Positions 34,061 to 45,518 of a DNA stretch of 64,000 nt are shown piece by piece. This stretch comes from Oscheius sp. JU75 (lineage: Eukaryota; Nematoda; Chromadorea; Rhabditida; Rhabditidae). The stretch is taken from contig JASJZC010000002.1 in assembly GCA_037178855.1 (NCBI GenBank), positions 7,390,501 to 7,454,500 on the forward strand, in the 5' to 3' direction. The notes beneath the pieces were generated by a model that had not been told where the DNA came from, ran no database searches, and saw nothing but the letters and a program-made list of their open reading frames with translations. Each line of letters begins with the position of its first letter. Position 1 is the stretch's first letter. A program made the position numbers and the translations under genes.

Positions 34061-36409
34061 ATGCCCATCGACTACTCCAAGTGGAAAAAGATCGAGGTCT
34101 CTGACGACGAGGATGACACCCATCCCAACATCGACACGCCGTCCCTCTTCAGGTGGCGACACCAGGCCCGTCTCGAGCGCATGGCCGAGAAAAAGCAGCA
34201 GAAAGAGGAAATTGAAAAGGGCAAAGAGACTTCTTCATCGAAAATGAAGGTAAGACTTCAAAATTAATCAGTTTGAGGTGCTAAATCCAAAAACATCAGC
34301 CGAGATTCAAACCAGGGTCTCTCAGATTCCCAACTCAGCTGTAACCAGTAGACAAGGGAATACCAAGCTCAGACAAAGGCTTGGACATCTTTGAAAATAG
34401 CGAAACGTAGCAAGTACAAACAGTACAAAAACCCAAAACATGGCTTGGGATCGAACCCGAGTCTATCAGATCCCCAACCCGGTGCTCTAAATATTAGGCT
34501 ACGAGTGCCAAACTCATAAATCTCTTAGAATAACCCAAAATGTTGAATTTGAGTCGTAAAGCTCAAATTTATAGGTCGGGGATCATACGAGAGTCGTTCT
34601 GAAGTGAGACTGATACCCTAACAACTAGGCCGCGTACGCGATTACCTCAAAATTCGTTGTGCACAGTTCACAGCCTCCTAATAATGTTTTAATTTTACTA
34701 ATAACAATAGTTCAGGATCTCGAGGACAAATTGGCAACCGCCAGCGTGGAGGACAAGTCGAAAATCGAGAAGGAGATTGCCGAGCTCAAGGATCAGGAGG
34801 AGAAGTGGCGCCAGAAGGAAAAGGAGCTCGAAGATGCCGAGAAGCTCGAGCCGTGGAATGTGGACACGATCGGCAAGGAGGCCTTCAGCTCGTCCCGAAT
34901 CAACAAAATCTCCGAGAAGAAGGCTGAGCCGAAGAAGCTCAACGAGGAGGAGGATAGTGCCAGAATGGTATATTTTTAACCTTTGTCTTCCATAGGGATC
35001 GAACCTGGGTCGTTCGGTTCGTAGTGGCGTCTCTTACCAATACCTACAGCCCAAAAACATCAGAATGGGAGTTTTTGATACCTGTAACGCGTGAAAACAA
35101 TGTGCCAGATTAGTGTTCGCGTCCGATCTGGTAGGTCGGAGAACGTTTGGAGCGGTTAGTATTAGTATTATGTTCGAACCCGATCGGTGCATTAGCATAT
35201 TTTTTCTGTTTCAGACCGACTTCTTCGACAAACACGAGACGGAGATCCAGACCTACGGGCGTCTCCAAGGCCTAAAAGTGACGGAAGAGTACCTGCTCCA
35301 GAATCCGCATCTCGCCTCGGACTACACGGCCAGCTATCTCACGATCGAATGCCTGAATCTGGCCATAGACGGCGATGAGCGCAAGGACGACCTTAATACG
35401 ATGACGGACCAGACGATAATCATGCAGTATCTCCTCGAGCTGGCCAAGTCCCTGAACGCCGTAGCCACGAACACGACGGTCATCAAGGCCTTCTTTGCCA
35501 AGTTTGTTATAATTTTTGACTCCAAAATGAGCTGAAAACATTAGATTTGCCAAGGCTGACGAGTCATATATGAAGATGTATCGGGATGAGGTTCAGGCCT
35601 TCCGTGATCGCCTCTACATCCGCGCCAAGGAGAAACGCGAAGCCGCTATGGCAGAGTATGAGAAGGAGCAGAAGGTAACTTTTAACCTACAAGGCTATGA
35701 TCGCTTATCTTGTAAATCTGTCCACCTACTACTTTGGGAACCTTTTCTTCTCAATAGAGTCTGTCATCCATGGGGATTTAACCTGGGTCATCTGTCTGGT
35801 TTGTAGTGGAGCCGCTTACCAAAACATCAACTTGTACAACTTCGAAGAGATTTAACTTTGTGGGGCCACAACCATTAGTGAGACAGCGTTAAGGTCAGAA
35901 CAGTTCGTTTCTTAGACTGTTAAGACTGTTTATTGATCGGCACATCCTAAATACGATTGGTTGTTCGTGCCCAAGCCCAAAGCTACAAAATGATACTTTA
36001 CAAATAATTGACCTCAAGCTGCATTGAACCCCTGGTTCCTCGCGTCCAAAGTCTCTACATTATGCCACAGATACACGCCTGGACGATTTAAGCTAAATCA
36101 TAAATGCATCTTTTGCAGGCGGCCCGAATCGAGCAGTCTCCCGGAGGCCTGGATCCCCAGGAAGTCTTCGAGTCGCTGCCGGCGGAGATGCGCGAATGCT
36201 TCGAACAGCAGGACATCGGTCGTCTTGAAATCGTCGCCGCCGACATGGACCCCGAGGTCTTCAAGTACCACTTTGACCGCTGCATCAAGTCCGGTCTGTG
36301 GGTCCCCGGTCCCGGCAGCAGCAGCCAGCAATCCGAGCCCGAGACTGCGGAAGAAGAATCGGCTACCGACGACACGGAGACTGTCGATGCTGCCGAAGTC
36401 ACGAAGTAG
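34061..36409 (+). CDS. cdc37: Hsp90 co-chaperone CDC37
   Basis: Five exons, 34061-34249, 34716-34967, 35215-35501, 35545-35674 and 36119-36409, join in phase to about 382 residues (human 378). The N-terminus is diagnostic: [20 protein letters not shown], matching the [16 protein letters not shown] start of CDC37, with the conserved serine phosphorylated by CK2 and the [20 protein letters not shown] segment that contacts client kinases. The middle Hsp90-binding part has [16 protein letters not shown] and the C-terminal domain [20 protein letters not shown] and [20 protein letters not shown]37 loads protein kinases onto Hsp90 in the cytosol. All three long introns carry tRNA-like repeats. ATTCCAG directly before the ATG suggests a spliced leader. 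Confidence 0.95.
34290..34640 (-). repeat. Three tRNA-like repeats in CDC37 intron 1
   Basis: On the minus strand three stretches resemble degenerate tRNA genes: about 34305-34365 (B-box-like GGTTTGAATCT), 34440-34505 (GGTTCGATCCC) and 34575-34635 (CTAGTTGTTAGGGTATCAG, like a tRNA-Glu/Asp A-box region, ending ATGATCCCCGACC). None folds cleanly into a full cloverleaf by eye, so they are likely tRNA-derived SINEs or decayed tRNA genes. Confidence 0.5.
34988..35045 (-). repeat. tRNA-like repeat in CDC37 intron 2
   Basis: Minus strand reads TTGGTAAGAGACGCCACTAC, then GAACCGAACGACCC and a perfect B-box GGTTCGATCCC. Shares its 5' half with the elements at about 35772-35832 and 45955-46008. Confidence 0.5.
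35768..36075 (-). repeat. tRNA-like repeats in CDC37 intron 4
   Basis: About 35768-35830 reads TTTGGTAAGCGGCTCCACTA on the minus strand and ends GGTTAAATCCCC; about 36018-36070 ends AGGGGTTCAATGC. Both are diverged members of the same type of repeat. Confidence 0.4.
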
Positions 36410-36897
36410 AGACCTACCCCTCTTTTCTCTCTGTATTTATTTTCCATTCTTGTCTGTTTTTCTTTTCCCGAAAATCACGTCGTTTTAGCTCATTCCGTGA
36501 TTTCTACCGCGATCTTACCCTATCTGGACAGGTTCATTTTGTCCTCTTTTCTCATAACAAAAAGATGAAAATAGTTTTACAGTGTTGTCTCTCTTTTTTT
36601 ATCCTACTTCTGTTAGCTTTAGGCGGATAAGTTCAGAAGATAGGCTTGAACAATGTGCAGTCCAAAAGATTTTATTTGATATGTATCACAAAAATGAGGG
36701 AAAGATAAAGATATGGTTTGGTTCAGAACCCGGTAAGATAGATCACATTGGCTAGTAGACTAGGATAAAAATGGAGCGGGACCTGCTGGAAGACTAGACT
36801 ACTGAGAAGTAGGGTAAAACAGCTGTAGCCGGCCACTAGCTTCACTATTTTCGAGAGAATTCCCTGAACTTTGTTTTCATTTTTGGCGGCAAAATGA

Positions 36898-38456
36898 CTA
36901 CACCTTTGAACCGCCGAATTCCGCTGCTAGGAGCAGCCAGGCCGGATTGGCGATGCTCAGATTGGCTCCGAGACTGTAAAAATGCGTCGGGATGTCGATT
37001 TTCGGCGGGAGGCCACCCTCGAAAATGCTCGGGAAGACGACGACGGCGCTGAGAAGCAAGATGAGCTGATAAATAAAGGAAGCTTGAGTCTGAATATGAA
37101 GGACTTTCAGAAGAAAAAGTCAGGAGAAATACTTTTCGACTACGTAGGAGAACGGAAATGATGGCGAGGTCGGGATGAAGACAGGCCAGCGAGAGATAGA
37201 GGATGCGGTGACGCAGCTTTTTGAAGAGAAGACTGGAAAGAGGACATGGTCAGTACGGTATGGTAAGACTGATTGCCCCCTTGACTACTTGACTACCACA
37301 TGATTCTTGTCTACCTACTGTCCCTTGATACAGTAGCAGGAACAGACAGACAGTGACCACCTCGTGGCTCTTGACTATCTCTTGTCTTCTCTGGAGTCTG
37401 ATTAGGACTAGTGTCTTTTGATTTCGTGTTTCTTGACTAGTTGACTATCACACGTCTCGCAACTGCATCTTGAGAAATAGCCTACTGCTAAAGTATAGTC
37501 TCTGATAGCCCGATTGTTTTACTGAGAAAAGAGAAGAAAGAGCAAACCTGAGCCACGGCTGTACTCCCTCGAGAAGCATAAGAATGCCCAAAATTCCGAC
37601 GGCAATGAGGTCCTGATGGAAGAACCTGGCAGCTATTCCTGTAGTTGAAATGGCTAGGAGAGTCAGTCGAATGGTACTCGGACTAATGTGGAAGAATTCG
37701 ATGACTGGCACGAGCAGGATGGCTCCTATGATGACGGAGGACATGAGTTCAGAGGCGTAACCGGTCACTATCTGAAATGTCAGTTTTTTGCTTGATGTGA
37801 ATTTTGTAATTTTCCATGTTTGGCGCGCGTTTAAATCCTTCTGATTCTATTCCAACTTCGAAGCACTATTTTCTATGCGAAAAGCTAATTTTTCCAAAAT
37901 TATATGTTCTACAAAGTTGTAGCTCTCTATCTGCTTTACAACTTTGTAAAACATGTCAAAGCCGAAAAATCGTGTTTGATTTCGAAAAGGGCCGCGGCGC
38001 ATTACAAATTTACTTACCATGTACCAGCTGGCGAAAAAGTCTTCCTCGACGGTGATTGTGTAGTCGACATTGCTCTCCGGTGCCTGTAGGATCAAATAGG
38101 ATCGCAGACTCTTTACGCCTTGTTCAGGACGAAGAAGCACGAATTTGACCCGGATCCCATGAAGTTTTCCGCCTTCTCCGAAAGCTCGTCGACCGTTTGG
38201 ATGCAGGATTGTGACGCGGAGCTTCTCAGAACAGCTGTATCCTCTGCTGTCCTTGCACTGAACATGAATCCTGTAGGCCAGCTCATCAGGCAGGTCAAGA
38301 CGGAAGGCTGTCTCGTTTGGATTAGAATCCGATTGGTAAGTCCCTGTCTCCGAGAGTGTGGTCCTCTTCTGGTCCTTGTCGAGAGCAATAATGTTTCTGG
38401 AAATTTCCAATAGAGACAGATAGAGAGACAGATAGAGAAGAGAGACAGATAGAGAG

Positions 38457-38543
<87 letters not shown>

Positions 38544-39839
38544 AAGACTAGTGACAGTGACTTACTTCATCCTCTCAAGTCGTTTCGACTCCTTGGTCAG
38601 GAACTCATCAGCTACTTGGAGTGTCAGGTTCGGATTCTGTTGGCCCTCTACCGCCTTCTGTCCATAGTCGAACAGGATTCTTGAAGTGTACCGAACGAGC
38701 TGATTACACCACAAAATGCACAGGTGATCCGTGGGAGCAGCTACGCCAGAGATTGACCAAGAGGGGAGATGGATTATATGATCTGCTGTTATTGTTACTA
38801 GCCGATCCGGTACAAGGACATCTTTCTCTCCGCCACTGAATGAGAAGAATCTGACGTGGTCAATACCTCGTTTCTGGGCATCCTCCCAGATTTCCTCGAG
38901 CTCGTGGTAGGAGTTGGCCATCGGGAAGTCTAAGACAACCGGAGATTGGAGGAGCGGGGCGGCCAGAGTCAGCACGAAACTCATGTAGTTGGGCTTGAAG
39001 TCCGGATGGAGAGGCAGACCCCGAATGACGACTCCGCCGAAGGAATGACCGAAGAGAATCATCTTGTCATTCGTGAGAGGATACTTCTCTCGGATCACGT
39101 GAATCGCCTTCATCAGGAAGTCGCGCTGCCGAATCAAGGTCTTGCCACTGAGAGCCGAGATTTCTTCGTCGAAGTCAAGAGCGTAGAAATGCATACGGAA
39201 GGGTGCTCTTCGCATCTCGGTCTTGTTCTGCATGACAGATGCCAGTGAGCGGACTTGGGCTCCACTTCCGCCACTCCCGGGTACGAAGAGCACGGGGATG
39301 TCGCTTGAACTGCCACTGAAAGATGGGCATTGTCACTCTGTCACTGTCGTTGTCACTGTTACTCTCTACAAATGCAACTGGCTCCTACAAGGTCTCTGTT
39401 TTTCTTTGTTATGGGTTTTCACCGTGTCTCTATATTACTATCTGTCTCTGTTATTGGTTGTTTTATTTGGGCTCCTCGAGCCGGTTTTTGACCTTCGAGG
39501 ACCTTTTCGTGACGGCTTGGTCTGGTCCGCGAGCCGGCTCGGCTCGACCTACCCATCTAAAACCTGAACTCACACAAAGTCCGGGGAAAACGCTGTTCCT
39601 TCCGAGTAACGCAGCAGAGAGTATCGTCCCACGTCGTTGTTCGGCACCGGGATTGGCATCAAGAAGATTCTCCTCCACATGAACGTCATGCCACATTTGT
39701 TCTCGCCATTGATGGCTCGGTGTTTTCGGTACAGCTCGAAGCTAAAGTATCCGGCCGCGGAAAGCAGTATCCCAAGGACTGCGATAGAGAGCAGTCGGCC
39801 CGGCGACATCTCTATAAATTGGAGAAGGAGTTGGGACAT
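36898..39839 (-). CDS. GPI inositol-deacylase PGAP1/Bst1
   Basis: Multi-exon ER membrane enzyme that removes the acyl chain from GPI inositol before anchored proteins leave the ER. Exon 1 (39839 downward) has a membrane segment (RLLSIAVLGILLSAAGYFSF) and the family motif NGENKCGMTFM. The catalytic exon (38562-39315) begins PVLFVPGSGGSGAQVRSLAS and contains the lipase-type nucleophile motif GHSFGG (serine in GxSxG) and the later DRLVTITADHIIHLPSWSIS with the conserved histidine region. After an AG-microsatellite intron come a luminal domain (38018-38405) and C-terminal membrane exons (about 37545-37770, 37125-37230 and 36898-37075; SSVIIGAILLVPVIEFF, ANPAWLLLAAEF). The total is shorter than human PGAP1 (922 residues), so some exons may be missed. 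An in-frame ATG at 39941 would extend the N-terminus. Confidence 0.88.
37855..37995. repeat. Hairpin element copy 3 (PGAP1 intron)
   Basis: Arms ATGTTCTACAAAGTTGTA (37904-37921) and TACAACTTTGTAAAACAT (37937-37954), one mismatch, 15-base loop; outer parts CTTCGAAGCAC and TTTCGAAAAGG also pair loosely. Confidence 0.75.
38410..38541. repeat. AG microsatellite and GACAGATA repeats in a PGAP1 intron
   Basis: GACAGATAGAGA units (38415-38465) run into an uninterrupted (AG)n tract of about 75 bp (38466-38540). On the gene strand the intron opens GTAAGTCACTGTCAC and continues CTGTCTCTCTC. Confidence 0.95.
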
Positions 39840-39944
39840 ACGACAAGTTGCGTGCGCTAATTGGCGATCGATTGATATGGTTTGAGAGAGTAATTTGTCT
39901 CTTTTTGTATTCATTGGATTTCTGGGAATGCTTTCCGACAAGCT

Positions 39945-40687
39945 GGGTTATCATGCTGAGTGTCCTAAACCGAGTCTGTGCTCTCTGCCAACGTCTCTGT
40001 ATGTCCCTGTAAAAAACCTGAGCTTTATTCAAGCCATACAGATGGCCCTTCGTCCCATGTCTACCACTATTCTGTGTACCTGCCATCATGGTTCTTCCTG
40101 TCTGTACAGTTCTGTTACTGTCTGTTTCTAGTTCTCTTGACTTACCTTGGATCGAAGCTCTGAATTTGCCAAACAAGCAGTGCCCAAGCTAGTCACATTG
40201 GTTTCTCGATGAAATCTCAGTTCCCTGTTACCAATCTAGTCTTTCTGGCCATTTACCCAAGCTCAAAATCCCCACTCGCTTCACTGGCCGACCAATGGCA
40301 CCTCTAGATTCTCTTGGCCCATTTTGAACAATCAATTTTCTTCTGGCTCTCACTATCCAAAACGCTGAGCTGAGATTTGGAACAGCCTGCCGCTGTATTG
40401 GCATTACTTTTTCAAATGTTCCCTACCAGTCCTTGACAAGATCCTCTCCTATGCTCTTACATATATAGATGAAGTAGAAAGAAGGGCAAGTAATGCTGGT
40501 TTCGCTATAAAAAAAAAACTACTGGGATTAAAAAAAACTACCAAAATGATACTTCCAGGTATGTCACATTGAGAGAACATTTCTATTAGAATCTCACCCA
40601 TATTCTTACACACATAATGAGACAAAAAGTAAGTAAAGCATTAGCAACTTATCGCAACTCAACCATACTCAGAAATCTAGAAAAAAA
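39945..40687. other. Region between PGAP1 start and the nucleotidyltransferase 3' end
   Basis: About 0.7 kb with no recognised gene on either strand. It should hold the PGAP1 promoter and the 3' UTR of the neighbouring minus-strand gene. Confidence 0.4.
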
Positions 40688-43205
40688 CTACTTTATTTCT
40701 GCTATATATCGCTCTTCGACCCGTTCCTGCAGTCTCTCTATCTTCTTGTGTTCCTCCTTCAGAGCCATCTCCCTCTGTGTCCTCCAGGCAGCCCATTTGG
40801 TTTCCTCCCGGAACAGACTATTTTCCTCCTCAAAGCTTGGAAAGCTCTCGATCATCATCCCATTTTTCATCTTCTTCCTCAAAAAATAGAGGGTCTGGCT
40901 GAAGGCTTTCATCGCGTACTGCGATCGACAGACAGTAGCATTGTTATAGGGGTCGAAGAGGAGGAGCCGGGCAGCCTCGTGCGAGCGCTGCTTTCTTCAA
41001 TTTAGGAGGTTTAGGCCAGTTAAGACAAGGTACCGTTTCTGTGTCAGTCCGCGATCAATGTAGATGGCTGTGTTCACCGGGTCGAAGTTGCTCGCGTAAT
41101 ACTCGACGAAGCGGACTATGAGTTCGGAGAGGGGCATCTTGTTCTTGGATTGCCAGGCTGAAAAAAAATGGGTTTAGACTATGTTTCCAAGGGAAATTGG
41201 CCATGTTTCCTATCTCTCCATACCATACTGTCTCTGCCACTTACTGTCAGTTTTCTGTCACTTTTTCATTGTGTTCAGCCCATAGTTACCGTCTCTGTCA
41301 CTCTCTAACTACCTTATTGCGCTGTGGAACATGACAATACCCTGTCTCTGCTCAGCTTTTGCCTTCGTCTCATTACCCCGGAGAAGCACTTCTCTTTGCG
41401 AGTTTTCGTCTAAAGATATTGGAGTTTTGAAACCAACTTTTTCCGGTAGTCAGCGCGGTAACAACGGCTGTCCCGGTTACTTGTGCTTTGCGAGAAAGGT
41501 CAAAAGAGACAAGTCTGTGAACGAATACGCGGGGGTATCAATTTTGTGTAGTAGATAGAACACTGTCCATGGCAGAGCTGGATCTAGGTTTCTCAATAGA
41601 ATCAGATTGAAACCTGGCCATTGAAGCAATGGTTTACACTTGTTTGTTTCTGTTGTCAGTAACCAGGACGACGGTTTTGTCTTAACTTTGTAGTGAAAAC
41701 CGGCAGCAGAAGTTCTCAGGTTTCCCCGAGGCTGACTTGTCAACTATGCTCTTGACATGCCAGCTTTTTGCTCGTGGTGACCCACGGACAGACGAACGCG
41801 CTTTAGTAGTAAAGAGATTCTTTCTAGCCCCCATCGCTAGGTAGATAATTGATTCTAAGAATTAGATTCCATCAGAAATGAGGTACTTTTCAAGTCTATC
41901 GCGTATCGTTTAGTATCTTTTGACTATTGTAGATCTTTACTATGGACACAAGTATAATACCCTAGAGAAAAGAATCGAAGAATCCTTACCTACAGAAGCT
42001 TTTTTCGACGATATTTCCTCGATGACCTTCTCGATAGGAACATTTGGTCCAACCAGCTCGGGGTTCGTTTTGCATAATACGGGAAGAACAGGCCACGGCG
42101 TCAGGCACTGCTCGCTCTGGAGGAAGTGGATGGTCAATAGGAGGCAGTGATAAGAGGAGAGCAGAAAATGCTGACTGTCTTTCGTCTCCAGAGCCTCGAG
42201 GACGGTTCTAAGCCAGAGGTAAAGCTGCGGGAAGCGCTCGTCTGCCTAAATTTGTTGCTTTTTAGCAAAAGTGAAATGAAAGGTAGTACATGGACATATT
42301 CCTTGATGAGAAGACTGTTTCGGAAGGACTGATAGTTGACGAGGCCGTTGAATGGGAACTGGATGTCTATGCTCGTACTCTGACTGAAGTCCAGCCTGAT
42401 TAGGGGGACCTGCAAACTGATGGATTAAGAAGTAGTTCAGAAAGCTTAGCAGCAGTTCCATGTTTCTGTGAGTTTGCGTTCAAGGGGGTTTGCTTATTGT
42501 TGTCTGTCAGCCATCTTCCATCATCATATCATATTTTTTTTGACACATACCTAATTCAAAAACCTACCCTCGTCTCCGGTATAATCTCCTTCTTCAGCAG
42601 CTGGAAGCCCTTCTTCTCCATTGCCTGGACGATCAGACTGCCCATTGTGTTCATGAACATCCTTCAAATCACACTAGTTTCTCAAAGTTTTAAGATAACC
42701 AACTGTTTGAAACTGCTGTTCCCATAAAAGTCCCAAGCGAAGCGCTTGCGTGTCTCCATGTCCACCGGGAAGACGGCCAGATCAATGTCGGAATTTGTCG
42801 TCGCAAGACCACTGACGCTGCTCCCCACGGGAATCATACGACATTTTGGAGAGACGACAGTCTCGGTGAACAGTTTTAGAAGGTCTTCGCGTTTTTGAGG
42901 CTGCAAATATTGAGTTTTGGTACCAAAAATGGTGAAGCCTACGTCCAGAGCAGACTTTCTCTTCTCTTCAGCGTGTTTTACGGCAGCTTCTAGAGCGGCT
43001 AGCTGCTTGGGAAACTTTTGGAGGACGCTTTCGGTGAAGTTGAGATAGGGTCTGGAGCCTGGAAAAGAGGATAGTTTGTTGCGAAAGGACTACAATTTTT
43101 GTGTTCCATCGTCCACTGCTTTATACGGTAAATTTCGATGAAAAGTAGAGATATTTTTGCCGCTATTGGCGGGAAAGTACCAATTTCCAAGGTAACAGAA
43201 AACAT
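40688..43205 (-). CDS. GLD-2/TUTase-type nucleotidyltransferase (non-canonical poly(A)/poly(U) polymerase)
   Basis: About six exons. ATG at 43205 (MFSVTLEI) joins in phase to SRPYLNFTESVLQKFPKQLA; then the polymerase-beta palm with the signature GSSVSGLATTNSDIDLAVF, where GS and DxD mark the metal-binding aspartates (42724-43050). Next: MFMNTMGSLIVQAMEKKGFQ (about 42570-42665), VPLIRLDFSQSTSIDIQF and GLVNYQSFRNSLLIKEY (about 42295-42415), FPQLYLWLRTVLEALETKD with LLSSYHCLLLTIHFLQSEQC (about 41998-42240), and the poly(A)-polymerase-associated domain (about 41036-41160; MPLSELIVRFVEYYASNFDP; then QRSHEAARLLLFDPYNNA). The protein ends in a charged helix, MALKEEHKKIERLQERVEER. Proteins like this add A or U tails to RNA 3' ends. 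Cytoplasmic against mitochondrial location cannot be told. Confidence 0.85.
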
Positions 43206-43696
43206 ATGTTTGTTGCATCTCGAAGATTGTTAGAGCAACGGCTAAGACAAGCTAGTTTCCTACATGTTCTACGAAAAAGCGACAGACCAGAAGTACTCGA
43301 AGTTGACGGCGCATCCGTGGCAGCTTCTGCCAGTTCTTTCGAGAAGCTTCTCGAGAGGCTTACAGCCTTCAAAACACGCCTTCTTATCATTCTGAACTTG
43401 GTTTTTAAACCAATTTTTATAGCACTTATCTCTAATCTTTCCACGCTTTTTCTAGACCAGTGTCTAGGTAAATCTTATTGGTAAACGACCAAAAATTTCT
43501 TTAAAAACGTACAAAACCCGTTGACATTTATTAGCAACTCGTACTTTTTGGTAAGAAGACCCGTAAACTTTGACTTGTGAGATCGCCTGTGTTAAAATTA
43601 CAACAAATACAAATTATATACAAATATTAGAATATTAAAGAGGAAAACAACGGGTGGGGGGTGGTAAAATCTGGTGTTGTATGTACAAATATACTT
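43206..43696. other. Short intergenic interval
   Basis: About 0.5 kb between two minus-strand genes. The minus-strand frame starting MIRRRVLKAVSLSRSF at about 43400 looks like a mitochondrial presequence but is out of phase with the nucleotidyltransferase, so it is not included. Confidence 0.4.
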
Positions 43697-45412
43697 TTAT
43701 AGATTTGGCGTTGAAGGAGTGACCGGACGGAACGTCGACTGCAAGTTTGTGAGCTCCCTGACAGAGACGGAAGGGACTGGCTAAATTTTGGAATTACCTT
43801 AGAGGAAAAGAAAGAAAATAGCTTACATTTCGATTCCTGATACTGTAACTTTTGACCGGAGCGATGGGAGACTGATTTTCAGAATCGAGGAGGAGCTCTG
43901 GTGGTGTCAGGATCTAGAAAATGGAATATCTTTATCAGATATTTTGTAGTTTAATGATCTTTCGTCTGCATAAGTTCTTCCAAACTGTCCAGGTTTAAAT
44001 GATCTTTTTGACTTCACTTGTTCTCTGGCGTTTCCTTACTCAACACTAGATCGAGCTGGGATTTTGAGAAAAAACGTGTTTTTAGAGATGTCACCACTAC
44101 AAAACTTGTAACACCAAAACTCTCGCTATTTCAGAGAAAGGTAGCGAAAAGCACCGTATACCCGAAAATCGAAAGTGCGTCAACTTTTAATCATAGGTGT
44201 CAGTATATAACTGCTTTTTGAAAACGGATGCGTATCGATGCCCATGTTTACAAGTTCTTTCGGGTATAAGGCATTTTCGCACACCTCTGGTCCGAGTACA
44301 GGTTGACATTAAAAGACCAGAAGTGTTCGCCCTTCGAACTTGACACGTTCTGGACGAGTAGTCGGAACGCTAACCGAATGAGCTATTCGGAAAATCTAGC
44401 CGGCAAGCTCATTTCGAAAAATATCTCCAAGCAAGAGACAATCACTTTGGAGCATCTTAATATGGTTCAACCGCAATTTCGCATTAAAAAACCTACCCGA
44501 ATCATCATTTTTTGCTTTGCCTGATCCTCCAACTCTGAACGAATCTTCTTTCCTGGCAGACTACACGTGCGCGCCGTCTTCGACTGTATCATACTGGCGG
44601 TGACTGAAGAGCATCGACGTGCATCCAAACTCAGAACTGACGGTCTTTTCAGCATTTTGTTCTGAAAATGACCTACTTTTTTAATCAAAGATGAGTCAAA
44701 ATACCTTGAAAATACCGAGGCTGCCGCCAAAGGCTCGAATGGAACGCTCGGAGAGACTGAGAGAGAGACTCTGCCTCGTCAACGACTCTGTTGCTACCCA
44801 AAAAAATGGTTTTTTAACTAAAGAAATTTATGAGAACCTCGTCGTAGATAACATCCTCATTCCGCTGTCGTTTTAGCAGATGCGAGACGTCGAATCGGGG
44901 GTAGTGTCTTGGAGAAAGTGGTCGTGCAACGGCGGACCTCTGGGGCGGAACAGGAAGTACCAGTGGTCGATGGATGGATTCTGAAAAGACAAGTTAATAT
45001 CATACATGACCAAATAGAAATTTTATGCTCTGTGAACAGATTTTAGACCCTCTAGTTCCAAATTTACAGCGCATATGCTTCTGAGACAAGTTGAAACTGT
45101 CGTACTTTTTAACACAAGGAAGGTTAACACCTCTAGGGGTTCAGTAAATCAATTCCCACTAGAAACTTGGACAAAAACACGATAAAGCCCTATCTGTTTC
45201 CACAATATCCATTTTTTGCTCAGGCTTCGACCTAGATAGTAATCATTTCAGGACCAACAAATATCCGTAATGGTACAAAATTTTAATTGAAGTATCATTA
45301 AATGGGTCTAAAACCAACCAGAATAAGGATTCTGTTCACTCCCGCAGCTCTTGAAAATGCTCTCTCTCCTAACCGGTGGCCGGGGCGAAAAGTCTTCTGA
45401 TAGCGGAGGCAT
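43697..45412 (-). CDS. Ser/Pro/Arg-rich protein, unknown
   Basis: Six exons with proper donors and acceptors: 45412 to about 45320 (MPPLSEDFSPRPPVRRESIF), about 44835-44982 (SIHRPLVLPVPPQRSAVARP; FDVSHLLKRQRNEDVIYDE), about 44705-44785 (SLTRQSLSLSLSERSIRAFG), about 44507-44661 (MLKRPSVLSLDARRCSSVTA; KKIRSELEDQAKQKMMIR), about 43831-43915 (ILTPPELLLDSENQSPIAPV) and 43697-43778 (PVPSVSVRELTNLQSTFRPV). About 210 residues, no known domain, rich in Ser, Pro and Arg, so probably disordered and possibly nuclear or phosphorylated. The junction into the third exon works in phase only if the acceptor is CAGAG rather than the nearer CAG, which is the weakest point of this model. Confidence 0.5.
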
Positions 45413-45518
45413 CTAAATCCTATTTTTACTTACAAAATCACCAAAAAGCAGGTACCATTTGCGCTACAACTTGCTACAAAACATTAAAAGTACAAGATAT
45501 GACAAATTTATTCAAATA

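Noticed and set aside
38410..38541. Regularly repeated units suggestive of a CRISPR-like array
   Set aside because: Simple microsatellite repeats without unique spacers in a eukaryotic intron.
43163..43444. Minus-strand frame starting MIRRRVLKAVSLSRSF that looks like a mitochondrial presequence
   Set aside because: It is out of phase with the nucleotidyltransferase exons; the phase-compatible start is the ATG at 43205.
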